Below the pieces are notes generated by a model that did no database searches, was not told the origin of the DNA, and saw nothing but the letters and a program-made list of their open reading frames with translations. From positions 213,770,081-213,834,080 of the forward strand of contig NC_050100.1 of assembly GCF_902167145.1 (NCBI RefSeq): 64,000 nucleotides of DNA, written 5' to 3'. Below are positions 50,101-62,845 of the stretch, piece after piece. How positions within the stretch are numbered: the stretch's first letter is position 1; each line of letters begins with the position of its first letter. The DNA comes from Zea mays. Taxonomy: Eukaryota > Streptophyta > Magnoliopsida > Poales > Poaceae. The position numbers were made by a program, and so were the translations under genes.

Positions 50101-50838
50101 TTTAGAAGAAGTGATGATTCAGTAGCATTTAAGGGAGTACTCGAGGGTCAACTATACTTAGTTGATTTCAATAGAGCTGAACTCGATACTTGCTTAATTG
50201 CTAAGACTAATATGGGTTGGATCTGGCATCGCCGACTAGCCCATGTTGGGATGAAGAATCTTCACAAGCTTCTAAAGGGAGAACACATTTTGGGACTAAC
50301 AAATGTTCATTTTGAGAAAGACAGAGTTTGTAGCGCATGTCAAGCAGGGAAGCAAGTTAGTACCCACCATCCACACAAGAACATCATGACGACCGACAGG
50401 CCGCTTGAGCTACTCCACATGGATCTATTTGGTCCAATAGCTTACATAAGCATCGGCGGGAGAAAAATCACAAACCCAAGAGACCTTAAAGGGATTCTTG
50501 AGATGGGCTCAAAATGAGTTCGGATTAAGGATCAAAAAGATAAGAAGCGACAATGGGACGGAGTTCAAAAACTCTCAAATTGAAGGCTTTCTTGAGGATG
50601 AGGGTATCAAGCATGAGTTCTCTTCTCCCTACACACCACAACAAAATGGTGTAGTGGAGAGGAAGAATAGAACTCTACTTGACATGGCGAGGACCATGCT
50701 TGATGAGTACAAGACTTCAGACCGGTTTTGGGCGAAAGTAATCAACACTGCTTGCTACTCCATCAACCGGCTCTACCTTCATCGAATCCTCAAGAAGACA
50801 TCCTATGAACTCCTAACCGGTAAAAAACCCAATGTTTC
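47184..50838 (+). pseudogene. Broken gag-pol of Sirevirus A (truncated)
   Basis: Gag starts at 47184 (MMSRGSAKRE). Compared with Sirevirus B, a frameshift lies near 47825, and a TAG at 48305-48307 replaces Tyr in the zinc knuckle (VC-stop-KCGKLGHFIAKC). Gag continues as a coiled-coil-like Leu/Asn/Lys-rich region to 49798. Protease (WIIDSGCTNHMTG, about 49828) follows in another frame, with small deletions near 50010-50040. A 62-nt segment of the integrase core is precisely missing at 50461/50462. The frame ends at 50838 where the next element begins. No functional product is possible. Confidence 0.88.
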
Positions 50839-52339
50839 TACCGGAGAGGGAAATCTCCGGCCGGGTGGCGGAATGCACCCACCCTAATCCTAAGATGAGG
50901 AGGGGGCTTAAGCATTTTGCCTGTTGGTAGATGAACGATGAACTCAAGAACACACAAGGATTTAGAGTGGTTCGGGCCGCCGGAGCGTAACACCCTACTC
51001 CACTGTGTAATGTATTGAGCTTGTTTGGACTTGTGAGCCTGAGCTAGGTCTAAGTGTCCTTCATCTGAGTGTGTCCATCCGAGTGTGTGAGTGTGAACTC
51101 CCCTTGTAACGTTGCATGTCTCCCTTTTTATAACTAAGGGGGGCACGTACAAGGGTACTGAGCCCAACATGTGGGTCCAGGAATATAACGGATGTAATAC
51201 TTGGAGCTACTAATGTTCGCTGCTGGAGTAATCCTCTTGCGTCCTAACATCCGAGATCTGCATAGTATCGGCGTGCAGGGGAAGCTTCTCGTATAAGTGA
51301 TGATGTCAAATAGTGCACCTCGCAGCACGGGCGCACTATTTGACAACGGACTGGACAAGCACGTCGTTTGCAGGATGGCCCTGGCGCCGCCTGCCAGCGG
51401 AGTGGACAGAGCACATTAAATGCTGAGGAGGCACATCGCTTGTCAGCAGGGTGGATAGGCGGCGCATCCTCTCCGCATTAAATGCAGAGACCGTGCTGCC
51501 CAGAGGCCTTACGTCAGGCTATGCCTGCTGGCTTACGTCACGGACAAGAAGCCACGTGGCAGCATCGGGTCTCCGCCTGAGCGGGGAGCACAAGCACACA
51601 TGATAAAGCCTGGACACATGTCAGTACCGGACCCTTGCTTAGGCCAGGGCATCCCCTGTCCTGGGACCTCGTTATGGGTGGCCCGGACCTTACTCGGAGG
51701 GATCCAGACCCCATCCAAGGGACCCAGCATGCTACTTGGGAGTCCCGAACCGTATTCGGGTCCGGGTTGTGCGTACAGGGGTCCGGCGCTTCCTCGTGGA
51801 GGTCCGGTCCAACTGATTGCATCTTGGGATACATCATCTCTTCTGGTCATGTGGCGCCCCTTGAGCCGTCCACGTGGTGGGGCCGGGTGTTGTTCACCAC
51901 GTGGCTAGAGATCACCGCACGGGCACCGTGTCTTCATATTGTAGTAAGGGGTACCTCTAATTCAGGGTACCAAAAGTGGCCCCCAGGCCCGCCTTAGGGG
52001 AGGATACGAGCCTACAGGTGGGGCCAAAGTTTGATTGGCGATTGGCTCGCTGCTCCTGCGCGCCCGTTGATGCAATTACTGTCGGTCCATCCTTGGTCAC
52101 GCCGATTGCCACACATGTCCCTGCGGCTGACTGACCCGTGACCTCCGCACTTAATGGTTTTGTTGGGCCATGCACGGGGTGCCTCGAGATGCTGCATTGG
52201 TTTTGAAAATTTAACTTCTCTGTCTTCTGCGGTGGCCCCAAGGAGGCGCGGTACTGGCGCGAGTGGCAGTGCGACTTCTCTGTACGCAGGTACCGGCGCC
52301 CAAGGAGTATGACTCGTGGGCCTAGGCCCCGAGATTGGG

Positions 52340-52660
52340 CTGTTGGCTTCGGCGGGGGCAAAGAGGCGCACTACCGCGGGCGGTGATGCGTTCTTCACGC
52401 GTCGGTTCGCCTTCTCCACACACAGAACCCGACGCGCCAGGTGCATGACATGTGGGCCTAGGCCCCCATGCCAGAGGTTGGACCGCTGGTTGCAATGAAA
52501 ACAAGGGGGCGCGCTACTGCAGGGCAGTAGCACGCTCCTTGTGCGGCGGTTCGCCTTCTTGACCATTGGTCGCGGCGAAGACGAAGGGGCGCACTACAGC
52601 GGGGCGGTGGCATGCTCCTTGTGCGGCGGTTCGCCTTCTTCACACTCGAAGACCAGCGGG
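52340..52660. repeat. Imperfect GC-rich direct repeats
   Basis: Three imperfect copies contain a GGGGCGCACTAC-type start, a variable GCGG.CGGT middle and CGGTTCGCCTTCT near the end, at about 52360-52415, 52505-52560 and 52585-52642. They lie in the non-coding part of the gypsy-like element. Confidence 0.6.
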
Positions 52661-53440
52661 CCAGTTGTATGACTCGTGGGGACCGAGCCCCCGTGTCATA
52701 GGATGAATACCCCGGTGTCCATCGGGGGAGACTTCTCGCGATGTTTCGAGGCGGGAGCGGGGGAGTCTGCCTTTAAAGAGGGGTTCATCCCTCGAGTAGC
52801 AGCCATGCCTTACTTCTCTCCCACTCGCGGCGTCCTCTCACCTCCGAGCTCTCTGCGCCCCTTTGCCTTCAAGGTTTCTGCTTTATGTCACCATAGTTTA
52901 CCATGGCCTTGTAAGTTCATCTCTAGCATGCCCAGACTGAGTGGGTGCTCGACATGGTATACCGCCTGCTTGGATGGGATGCACCGGCGTTCGACGAAAG
53001 GATTTGCGCCGGCGCCCTCCACCCCGGTGAACTTGCCGCTGGAGAGTTCGTGCCCTTTGTCCTCCCCAGCGGGTTGGTCTTGCTGGTCTTGTCTTTCCTC
53101 TGCTGGGGGTGCGTGGCCTTGTGGGAGCGGCACTCTTCCACTGGTGCTTGGCTTCAAGGATGTTCATCAGCCTCACGGTTGTGGAGAGCGAGCTGAGCCA
53201 CGGCTCCGCCTCCCACATGGGATGGTGATCCACCTCTTCCTCCAACATTCAGAGGAAAAGGATGATCACCAGCCTTGTGAAGGAGGCAAACTTCGGCTAC
53301 GCGGTCCCGGCCAGACCGCAAGCACCGCCTGCCGCCATGCTCTCAGCTCCATCGCTTGGATGGTCTTGTCCTCACCCCCGTAGGAGGGCAGGGACGAGGG
53401 CCTCTTTGCCATGGTGCACGTGCTAAGGTGGCTGCCGTCG

Positions 53441-53560
53441 CTGGCAAGCCGCCGGTGCAGAGGTGGTCGCCTCCGCTGGCGAGCCGCTCGGTGCAGAGGT
53501 GGTCACCTCCGCTGGTGAGCCGCTTGGTGCAGAGGTGGTCGCCGCCGCTAGTGAGGCTGC
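53441..53560. repeat. 39-bp tandem repeat, about three copies
   Basis: The unit contains GGTGCAGAGGTGGTC and CCTCCGCTGG and repeats three times with few changes. The 39-bp period keeps frame, so the minus strand reads repeated SGGDHLCT blocks, but no protein family is recognisable. Confidence 0.8.
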
Positions 53561-54020
53561 CCGGAGCTAGCTTCCAACGTGACCCTGCTGGTGCAGAGTA
53601 GTCCATTCTTGCAGAGTAGAGATGGAGCTAGGACTCCGCTTGAAGGCGGACGTAATACTTTTGCTTTTTGTAAGGTACTTTTGAGTACTATTTATCAAGG
53701 AGTATTAGCACTTATCTGTGTACCACTTGTCCCTGTTGTGTGTGGTGTAACCGATTCCTCCTTGGTACCTAGGCCCCCTGGGATGTAGGCTCGATTTGTC
53801 AAGGCTGCAGACCAGCATACCTAAGAAAGAGTAGGCAATGGCCCCCAAGAGGTAGCCTCGACTGGGACCTGGGCCTGCACACAGCTTCGGCTAGGGAGCA
53901 TTAGTAGCACACCCGCAGGACCCGCCATCTGACACTAGCCATTCTTTGGTACATGCTCGGGACCTGCAGGGTCTAGTCTGGGAAGCCAAGTTGTGCATTT
54001 GGACCCCCTGGACGGTGGTT

Positions 54021-54325
54021 CTAGATACTAGGACACCCGTAACAGAGTGGTGAAGCATGCAGGCCCACGGTACTGGACCAGGCTGAGCGGCTACACGGCT
54101 CCGAACCACCCCAGGAGACAAATGTCCATTCTCTAGTTCTGGACCCCAGGTTGCCGGACCCACAGGACTTATAACTCCAAGTACTAGGGTACCCGTCACG
54201 GAGTGGTGGAGTGCGCAGGCTTTTGGGTACGGGACCAGGCTAAGCGGCCACACAGGCTCCGGACCACCCCATGGAACGGGCTCCCGTTCTTTAGAACTGG
54301 CCCCCAGGCTATCGGGCCCTCCTGC
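54021..54325. repeat. About 156-bp tandem duplication in the gypsy-like element
   Basis: Two diverged direct copies (about 54021-54176 and 54177-54325) share TACTAGG, AGAGTGGTG/GGAGTGGTG, GGACCAGGCT, CGGCTCCG-like and GGACCACCCC-like blocks in the same order. They are non-coding. Confidence 0.7.
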
Positions 54326-54935
54326 TTTCGCAGAGAGGTCCTAAACTGCAAGCCTAGCTGTTCAATTCAGATGTCATTATGTCTGATGGAATGGGGACTA
54401 CTTGGGTGGGTTAGATAAAATAACATCCGGAAAACTGCAAGGTAAGACCATGGAGCAGTAGGATAAAACTACCATAGAGGCACATCTGAGGGGGTAAATC
54501 TGTTCTTTATAACCTGTCATGCATGGGTGCAGATCAACAGGCCGGGCTTATGAGGGCGGGCCTCACCGGGTTGGCATACACGTATGCGTTACCTAGTTAC
54601 AAAAGGGAGAAAAATTCGACCCCTCAGACTTGCTCTCTATGGATAGAACTTACAGAGATGCTCCAGTGGTGAGGAAGAGGTACTCCTTCAGTCGTAGCAA
54701 GATAGTCACCCCTGGGTCGGCGTATTCCCGTCACCTTGAAGGGTCCTTCCTAACTGGGGGAGAGCTGTGGAGCCCTTCTTGGTTTGTTACTTGTCGTAGG
54801 ACTAGGCCCCGACCCTGGGTTCCCATCGGCGTTTGATGACGAAGTCCTCGTCCTCGTGCTGTAGCCATTTCTGCATGGATTTGTCAGAAGCCTGGACCCG
54901 TGGGGAGTCCAGAAGGGTTTCCGGGGGAAGGTAGG

Positions 54936-56099
54936 TGAAAGGGAATTAGGCTTACACCTTTTTCCTAATTGATTTTGGTGGTTGAATTGCCCAACACAAA
55001 TAATTGGACTAACTAGTTTGCTCTAGTCTATAAGTTTTACAGGTGCCAAAGGTTCACAATAAGCCAATAAAAATACCAAGAATGGGTTCAAACAAAGAGA
55101 GCTAAATACATCCCAAAAGACACCCTGGTCTGGCGCACCGGACTGTCCGCTGTGCCACCGGACAGTGTCCGGTGCACCAGGGCACTCGACGCTGAACTCC
55201 TCACCTTCGGGAAAATGGGAGGCCGCTCCGCTATAATTCACTGGACTGTCCGGTGTGCCAGCGGAGCAACGGCTACTTCACGCGCAACGGTCGACTGCAA
55301 CGCATTTAATGCGCGCCTGCGCGCGCAGAGGACAGAGCACGCACAGTTGGCGCACCGGACAGTCTACAGGACTTGTCCGGTGCACCACCGGACAGCCCAG
55401 AGGCCCCACCTGTCAGAGCTCCAACGGTCGAACCCCAACGGCCAGCTGACATGGCTGGCGCACCGGGCAGTGTCTGGTGCGCCATGCGACAACAGTCTTC
55501 CAACGACCACTTTGTGGTGGTTGGGGCTATAAATACCCCAACTACCCCACATTCAAGGCATCCAAGTTTTCCACCTTCAATACATTACAAGAGCTATAGC
55601 ATTCAATTCTAGACACTCCAAAGAGATCAAATCCTCTCCCAAGTCCAAAGACAACTCCAATCAATAGTGACTAGTGAGAGAGTGATATTTGTGTTCATTT
55701 GAGCTCTTGCGCTTGGATTGCTTCTTTTCTTTCTCATTCTTCTTGTGACAAACTCAATTGTAACCGAGGCAAGAGACACCAATTGTGTGGTGGTCCTTGC
55801 GGGAACTTTGTCTTCTGTTTGATTGAGAAGAGAAGCTCACTTAGTTTGAGTGACCGTTTGAGAGAGGGAAAGGGTTGAAAGAGACCCAGTCTTTGTGACC
55901 ACCTCAACGGGGAGTAGGTTTGCAAGAACCGAACCTCGATAAAACAAATCCTTGTGTCACACTCTTTATTTGCTTGCGATTTGTTTTGCGCCTTCTCTCT
56001 CGGACTCGTTTATATTTCTAATGCTAACCCGGTTTGTAGTTGTGCTTAAGTTTATAAATTTCAGATTTGCCCTATTCACCCCCCTCTAGGCGACTTTCA
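54936..56099 (+). repeat. 5' LTR of Sirevirus B
   Basis: The LTR begins TGAAAGGGAATTAGG and ends GGCGACTTTCA. GGGGCTATAAATACC near 55525 is the TATA box. Upstream are palindromic CACCGGACAGTGTCCGGTG-type units (about 55130-55180) and shorter relatives to 55480. Confidence 0.9.
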
Positions 56100-56144
56100 A
56101 TTGGTATAAGAGCCCGGTGCTTTATTAGAGCCTAACCGCTCGAA

Positions 56145-59100
56145 GTGATGTCGGGAGCATCCGTCAAGAGGGAGATCGGGATCAACGAGAAGTCCGCCAC
56201 AAGCCATGGGAAGGCTCCATCCGGAGAGTCCACCAACAAGGTGAAGGGATCACCTTCACACAACAAGTCGCGTCGGAGCGGTGACAAGAAGAAGAAGATG
56301 AGGAAGGTGGTCTACTACGAGACCGACTCTTCGTCGCCATCCACCTCCGGCTCCGACACGCCGTCCGTAACTTCTAAGCGCCATGAGCGCAAGAAGTTTA
56401 TTAAGATTCCCCTACGCTACCCTCGCATTCCCAAACGTACTCCATTACTTTCCGTCCCATTAGGCAAACCACCTATGTTTGATGGTGAAGATTATAATAT
56501 GTGGAGTGATAAAATGAGAAATCATCTAACCTCACTGCACACTAGCATTTGGGATGTTGTTGAGATTGGAGTACAGGTACCATCACCTGGGGATGAAGAC
56601 TATGATTCGGACGAGGTCGCCCAAATCCGACACTTCAGCTCTCAAGCCACCACTATACTCCTCGCCTCTCTAAGTCGAGAGGAGTATAACAAGGTGCAAG
56701 GATTAAAGAGCGCCAAGGAGATTTGGGACGTACTCAAGATCGCGCACGAAGGAGACAAGGTGACCAAAATCACCAAGCGGGAAACGATCGAGGGGGAGCT
56801 CGGTCGCTTTCGGCTTCGTCAAGGGGAGGAGCCACAAGAAATGTACAACCGGCTCAAGACCTTGGTGAACCAAGTGCGCAACCTCGAGAGCACAAAATGG
56901 GATGACCATGAGATGGTCAAGGTTATTCTAAGATCCCTCGTTTTTCTTAATCCTACGCAAGTTTAATTAATTCGAGGTAATCCTAGATATACACTAATGT
57001 CTCCCGAGGAAGTAATAAGAAACTTTGTGAGCTTTGAGTTGATGATTAAAGGCTCAAAGAAAATCATCGAGCTAGATGGCCCCTCCACACCCGAAGCACA
57101 ACCGGTCGCATTCAAGGTAACGGAGGAGAAAAAGAAGGAGTCTACATCAAGTAGACAACCCATCGACGCCTCTAAGCTCGACAATGAGGAAATGGCGCTC
57201 ATCATCAAGAGCTTCCGCCAAATCCTCAAGCAAAGGAGGGGGAAGGATTACAAGCCCCGCTCCAAGAAAGTGTGCTACAAGTGTGGTAAGCCCGGTCACT
57301 TCATTGCTAAATGTCCATTATCTAGTGATAGTGATAGGGGCGACGACAAGAAGGGAAAGAGGAGAGAAAAAAAGAGATACTGCAAGAAGAAGGGCGGCGA
57401 TGCCCATGTGTGTCGCGAATGGGACTCCGACGAGAGCTCCAGCGACTCCTCCTCTGACGAGGACGCCGCCAACATCGTCGTCACCAAGGGACTCCTCTTC
57501 CCCAACGTCAGCCACAAGTGCCTCATGGCAAATGATGGCAAAAGGAAGAAGGTAAAATCAAGATCCTCCACTAAATATGCTTCCTCCAGTGATGAAGATA
57601 ATTCTAGTGAAAATGAAGAGGATAACTTGCGCACCCTTTTTGCCAACCTAAACATGCAACAAAAAGAAAAATTAAATGAATTAATTAGTGCTATTCATGA
57701 GAAGGATGAACTCTTGGACACCCAAGAGGACTTCCTAATTAAGGAAAATAAGAAGCATGTTAAGGTTAAAATGCTTATGCTCTAGAAGTAGAAAAATGTG
57801 AAAAACTATCTAGTGAGCTAAGCACTTGCCATGATGCTATTACCAACCTTAGAAATGAGAATGCTAGTTTAATTGCTAAGGTTGATTCAAATGTATGTGA
57901 TGATTCAATTTCCATTCTTAGAGATGATAATGTTAATTTGCTTGCTAGAATTGAGAAATTGAATGATTCACTTGCTAGCCTTAGGATTGAAAATGAAAAA
58001 TTAATTGCTAAGGCTAAAGACTTAGATGTTTGCAATGCTTCCATTTCCGATCTTAGAGATAACAATGATATTTTATGCGCTAAGATTGTTGAACTCAATT
58101 CTTGCAAACCCTCTACATCTACAATTGAGCATGTTACTATTTGCACTAGATGTAGAGATGTTAACATTGATGCTATCCATGATCACATAGCTTTAATTAA
58201 ACAACAAAATGATCATATAACAAAATTAGATGCTAAAATTGCCGAGCATGACTTAGAAAATGAAAAATTTAAATTTGCTAGAAGCATGCTCTATAGTGGG
58301 AGACGCCCTGGCATCAAGGATGGCATTGGCTTCCATAAGGGGGACAATGTCAAACTTAATGCCCCTCCTAAAAGATTGTCTAACTTTGTTAAGGGCAAGG
58401 CTCCCATGCCTCAGGATAACGAGGGTTACATTTTGTACCCTGTCGGTTATCCCGAGAGCAAAATTAGGAGAATTCACTCTAGGAAGTCTCACTCTGGCCC
58501 TAATCATGCTTTTATGTATAAGGATGAGACATCTAGCTGTAGGCAATCAACCCGTGCTAAATTGCCTAAGAAGAAAACTCCAATTGCATCAAATGATTCT
58601 AAAATTTCATTTAAAACTTTTGGTGCATCTTATGTTTTAACTAACAAATCCGGCAAGGTAGTTGCCAAATATGTTGGGGGCAAGCACAAGGGGTCAAAGA
58701 CTTGTGTTTGGGTACCCAAAGTTCTTGTATCTAATGTCAAAGGACCCAAAACCATTTGGGTACCTAAAATCAAGAACTAAACTTGTTTTGTAGGTTTATG
58801 CATCCGGGGGCTCAAGTTGGATCATCGATAGCGGGTGCACAAACCACATGACAGGGGAGAAGAAGATGTTCTCCTCCTACGAGAAAAACCAAGATCCCCA
58901 ACGAGCTATCACATTCGGGGATGGAAATCAAGGTTTGGTCAAAGCATTGGGTAAAATTGCTATATCTCCTGACCATTCCATTTCCAATGTTTTTCTTGTA
59001 GACTCTTTAGATTACAATTTGCTTTCCGTTTCTCAATTATGCAAAATGGGTTACAACTGTCTTTTTAAGAATATAGGTGTTATTGTCTTTAGAAGAAGTG

Positions 59101-61986
59101 ATGATTCAGTAGCATTTAAAGGAGTGTTAGAGGGTCAGCTATACTTAGTAGATTTTAATAGAGCTGAACTCGACACTTGCTTAATTGCTAAGACTAACAT
59201 GGGCTGGCTCTGGCATCGCCGACTAGCACATGTTGGAATGAAGAATCTTCACAAGCTTCTAAAGGGAGAACACATTTTGGGATTAACAAATATTCATTTT
59301 GAGAAAGACAGGATTTGTAGCGCATGTCAGGCAGGGAAGCAAGTTGGTGCTCATCATCCACATAAAAACATCATGACGACTGACAGGCCACTCGAGCTCC
59401 TACATATGGACCTATTCGGCCCGATAGCTTACATAAGCATCGGCGGGAGTAAGTACTGTCTAGTTATTGTGGATGACTATTCTCGCTTCACTTGGGTGTT
59501 CTTTTTGCAGGAAAAATCTCATACCCAAAAAGCCTTAAAAGGATTCTTGAGACGGGCTCAAAACGAGTTTGGCTTAAGGATCAAGAAAATTTGAAGCGAC
59601 AACGGGACGGAGTTCAAGAACTCTCAAATCGAAGGCTTTCTTGAGGAGGAGGGCATCAAGCATGAGTTCTCTTCTCCCTACACGTCACAACAAAATGGTG
59701 TAGTGGAGAGGAAGAATCGAACTCTATTAGACATGGCAAGAACCATGCTTGATGAGTACAAGACTTCGGATCGGTTTTGGGCCGAGGCGGTCAACACCAC
59801 TTGCTACGCCATCAACCGGTTGTATCTACACCGAATCCTCAAGAAGACATCGTATGAACTCCTAACCGGTAAAAAGTCCAATGTTTCATATTTTAGAGTC
59901 TTTGGTAGCAAATGCTTTATTCTTGTTAAGAGAGGTAGAAAAATCTAAATTTGCTCCTAAGGCTGTAGAAGGCTTTTTACTAGGATATGATTCAAACACA
60001 AGGGCATATAGAGTCTTTAACAAGTCATCTGGACAAGTTGAAGTTTCTTGTGACATTGTGTTTGATGAGACTAACGGCTCTCAAGTAGAGCAAGTTGATC
60101 TTGATGAGATAGGTTATGAAGAGGCTCCGTGCGTCGCACTAAGGAACATGTCCATTGGGGATGTGTGTCCTAAGGAATCCGAAGAGCCACCACATGCACA
60201 AGATCAACCATCTTCCTGCATGCAAGCATCTCCACCAACTCAAGATGAGGATGAGGCTCAAAATGATGAAGGAGAATATCAAGAAGTTGAGCCACCTCAA
60301 GAGGAGAGCAATGATCAAGGGGGAGATGCCCATGAACAATATAAGGAAGATGAACAAGTTCCAAGACCGCCACACCCAAGAGTCCACCAAGCAATCCAAC
60401 GAGATCACCCCATGAACACCATCCTCGGCGATATTCAAAAGGGGGTAACTACTCGATCTCGTGTTGCTCATTTTTGTGAACATTACTCTTTTGTTTCCTC
60501 TATTGAGCCACACAAGGTAGAGGAAGCACTACAAGATTCGGATTGGGTGGTGGCAATGCAATAGGAGCTCAACAACTTGACTAGGAATGAGGTATGACAC
60601 TTAGTTCCACGTCCTAACCAAAATGTTGTAGGAACCAAGTGGGTGTTCCGCAACAAGCAAGATGAGCATGGTGTGGTGACAAGGAACAAAGCCCGACTTG
60701 TGGCCAAGGGGTATTCACAAGTCGAAGGTTTGGATTTCGGTGAAACCTATGCACCCGTAGCTAGGCTTGAGTCAATTCGCATATTACTTGCCTATGCTAC
60801 TTACCATGGCTTCAAGCTTTATCAAATGGACGTGAAGAGTGCCTTCCTCAATGGACCAATCAAGGAGGAGGTCTATGTTGAGCAACCTCCCGACTTTGAA
60901 GATACTGAGTACCCTAACCATGTATATAAACTCTCTAAGGCGCTTTATGGGCTCAAGCAAGCCCCAAGAGCATGGTATGAATGCCTAAGAGATTTTCTTA
61001 TCACTAATGGCTTCAAAGTTGGAAAGGCCGATCCTACTTTATTTACTAAAACTCTTGACAATGATTTGTTTGTATGCCAAATTTATGTTGATGATATTAT
61101 ATTTGGGTCTACTAACGAATCTACATGTGAGGAATTTAGTAGGATCATGACACAGAAATTCGAGATGTCTATGATGGGGGAGTTAAAGTACTTCTTGGGA
61201 TTTCAAGTGAAGCAACTCCAAGAGGGCACCTTCATTAGCCAAACAAAGTATATTCAAGACATTCTCAACAAGTTTGGGATGAAGGATGCCAAACCCATCA
61301 AGACACCCATGGGAACCAATGGGCATCTCGACCTCGACACGGGAGGTAAATCCGTAGATCAAAAGGTATACCGGTCGATGATAGGCTCTTTACTCTATTT
61401 ATGTGCATCTCGACCGGACATTATGCTTTCCGTATGCATGTGTGCAAGATTCCAAGCCGACCCTAAGGAAGCTCACCTTACGGCCGTAAAACGAATCTTG
61501 AGATATTTAGTTTATACTCCTACGTTTGGGCTTTGGTACCCTCGGGGATCCACATTTGATTTAATTGGTTATTCGGATGCCGATTGGGTGGGGTGTAAAA
61601 TTAATAGAAAGAGTACATCAGGGACTTGCCAGTTCTTGGGAAGGTCTCTGGTGTCTTGGGCTTCAAAGAAGCAAAATTTCGTAGCTCTTTCTACCGCCGA
61701 AGCCGAGTATATTGCCGCAGGCCATTGTTGCGCGCAATTACTTTGGATGAGGCAAACCCTTAGGGACTATGGTTACAAATTAACCAAAGTTCCTCTTCTA
61801 TGTGATAATGGGAGTGCAATCCGCATGGCGGATAATCCCGTTGAGCATAGCCGCACTAAACACATAGCCATTCGGTATCATTTCTTAAGGGATCACCAAC
61901 AAAAGGGGGATATCGAGATTGCATATATTAACACTAAGGAACAATTAGCCGATATCTTTACCAAGCCACTAGATGAACAAACTTAG
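56145..61986 (+). pseudogene. Broken gag-pol of Sirevirus B
   Basis: All domains are visible: gag from 56145 (MMSGASVKRE), zinc knuckle CYKCGKPGHFIAKC (about 57279), protease WIIDSGCTNHMTG (about 58817), pre-integrase HRRLAHVGMKNLH with CSACQAGKQ, integrase core (DDYSRFTW, then SDNGTEF), reverse transcriptase ([29 protein letters not shown]) and RNase H ([19 protein letters not shown]). Damage: TAA at 56964-56966 in place of Gln; a frameshift near 57768; TGA for Arg near 59592; a frameshift near 59945; TAG at 60562-60564 and TGA near 60595; and a shortened C-terminus at 61986. Gag and pol also lie in different frames around 58780. No env-like frame is recognised in 61987-62845. Confidence 0.9.
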
Positions 61987-62845
61987 GCATGAGCTAAATA
62001 TTCTTGATTCTCGGAATTTCTTTTGATGTTTTGCACACATAGCTAATGAATATACCTTTGATCATGTCTCTTTTATATACTATGACTAATGTGTTTTCAA
62101 GTGAATTTCAAACCAAGTCATAGATTGAAAGGGAATTGGAGTCTTCGGCGAAGACAAAGGCTTCCACTCCACTCCATCGAATCACTCACCCTTCGCCGTC
62201 GCTCCGAGCAACTCTCCAACTTTGGTATAATCTTCACTCATGTTTTTGTTCACCAAAGGGGAAGAAAGTAGTAAAAGGGCTTATATTTCACTCAAATATC
62301 CGTTTTTGGCGATTAATGCTAAAGGGAGGGAAAGTATTAGCCCAAAGCAAAAGGACCGCACCACCACCAATTTTCAAAATTTTAAAGGTCTTGAAATGAT
62401 GAAATTTTCAATTTAGTATCTTATGTTTGATAGAATTTCAAATTGGTTCACTCTCTTCAAAAACTAACATCTAAAACCCTCTTGAACACTAAGATGAGGA
62501 TTTTATTGAGGGGGAGTTTTGTTTAGTCAAAGGAAAAGCATTTTAAACAGAGGGAGAAAATTTTAAATCTTGAAAATGCTTCTCAAAATCTTATTCATTT
62601 ACCTTTGACTGTTTGCAAAAGGACTTTGAAAAGAATCTACAAAAGGATTTGCAAAAACAAAACATGTGGTGCAAGCGTGGTCCAAAATGTTAAATATAAA
62701 GAAACAATCCATGCATATCTTATGTGAATAGTTATTGGTTCAATTCCAAGTAACCTTTGCACTTACATTATGCAAACTAGTTCAATTATGCCCTTCTATA
62801 CTTGCTTTGGTTTGTGTTGGCATCAATCACCAAAAAGGGGGAGAT

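Larger units (their letters stand above)
45925..50838 (+). mobile_element. Sirevirus A (Opie/Ji-like copia), 5' LTR to partial pol
   Basis: The element begins TGAAAGGGAAAT, the Opie/Ji-type LTR start, with a 1214-bp LTR and primer site ATTGGTATCAAAGC. It retains gag, protease and most of integrase. It stops at 50838, in the integrase C-terminal region (LLTGKKPNVS), where another retrotransposon begins. Its 3' half is not in the window and probably lies beyond the right edge. It is inserted into a gypsy LTR. Confidence 0.9.
50839..54935 (-). mobile_element. Unclassified gypsy-like LTR retrotransposon fragment nested in Sirevirus A
   Basis: The left end (TACCGGAGAGGG, perhaps TG changed to TA) abuts Sirevirus A, with GTTTC as the candidate target duplication on the left. 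Read on the minus strand, TTATAAAAAGGGAG (near 51125) and, further on, GTGTTACGCTCCGG and GGCCCGAACCACTC resemble the promoter and R-U5 of large grass gypsy LTRs. The LTR may extend to about 51.97 kb. The rest (52.0-54.9 kb) is non-coding with several repeat arrays, like the long 3' non-coding region of Tat-type elements. No protein domain was recognised. It is cut at 54935 by Sirevirus B, and its remainder should lie beyond the window. Confidence 0.5.

Noticed and set aside
50833..50838. TG at 50833 as the start of the nested gypsy-like LTR
   Set aside because: TGTTTC is also present at the equivalent place in Sirevirus B, so these bases belong to Sirevirus A. The boundary is better set at 50838/50839, even though the LTR then starts TA.
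61987..62845. Envelope-like gene in Sirevirus B
   Set aside because: Some Sirevirus-group elements carry env-like frames, but only short motif-free frames occur here.
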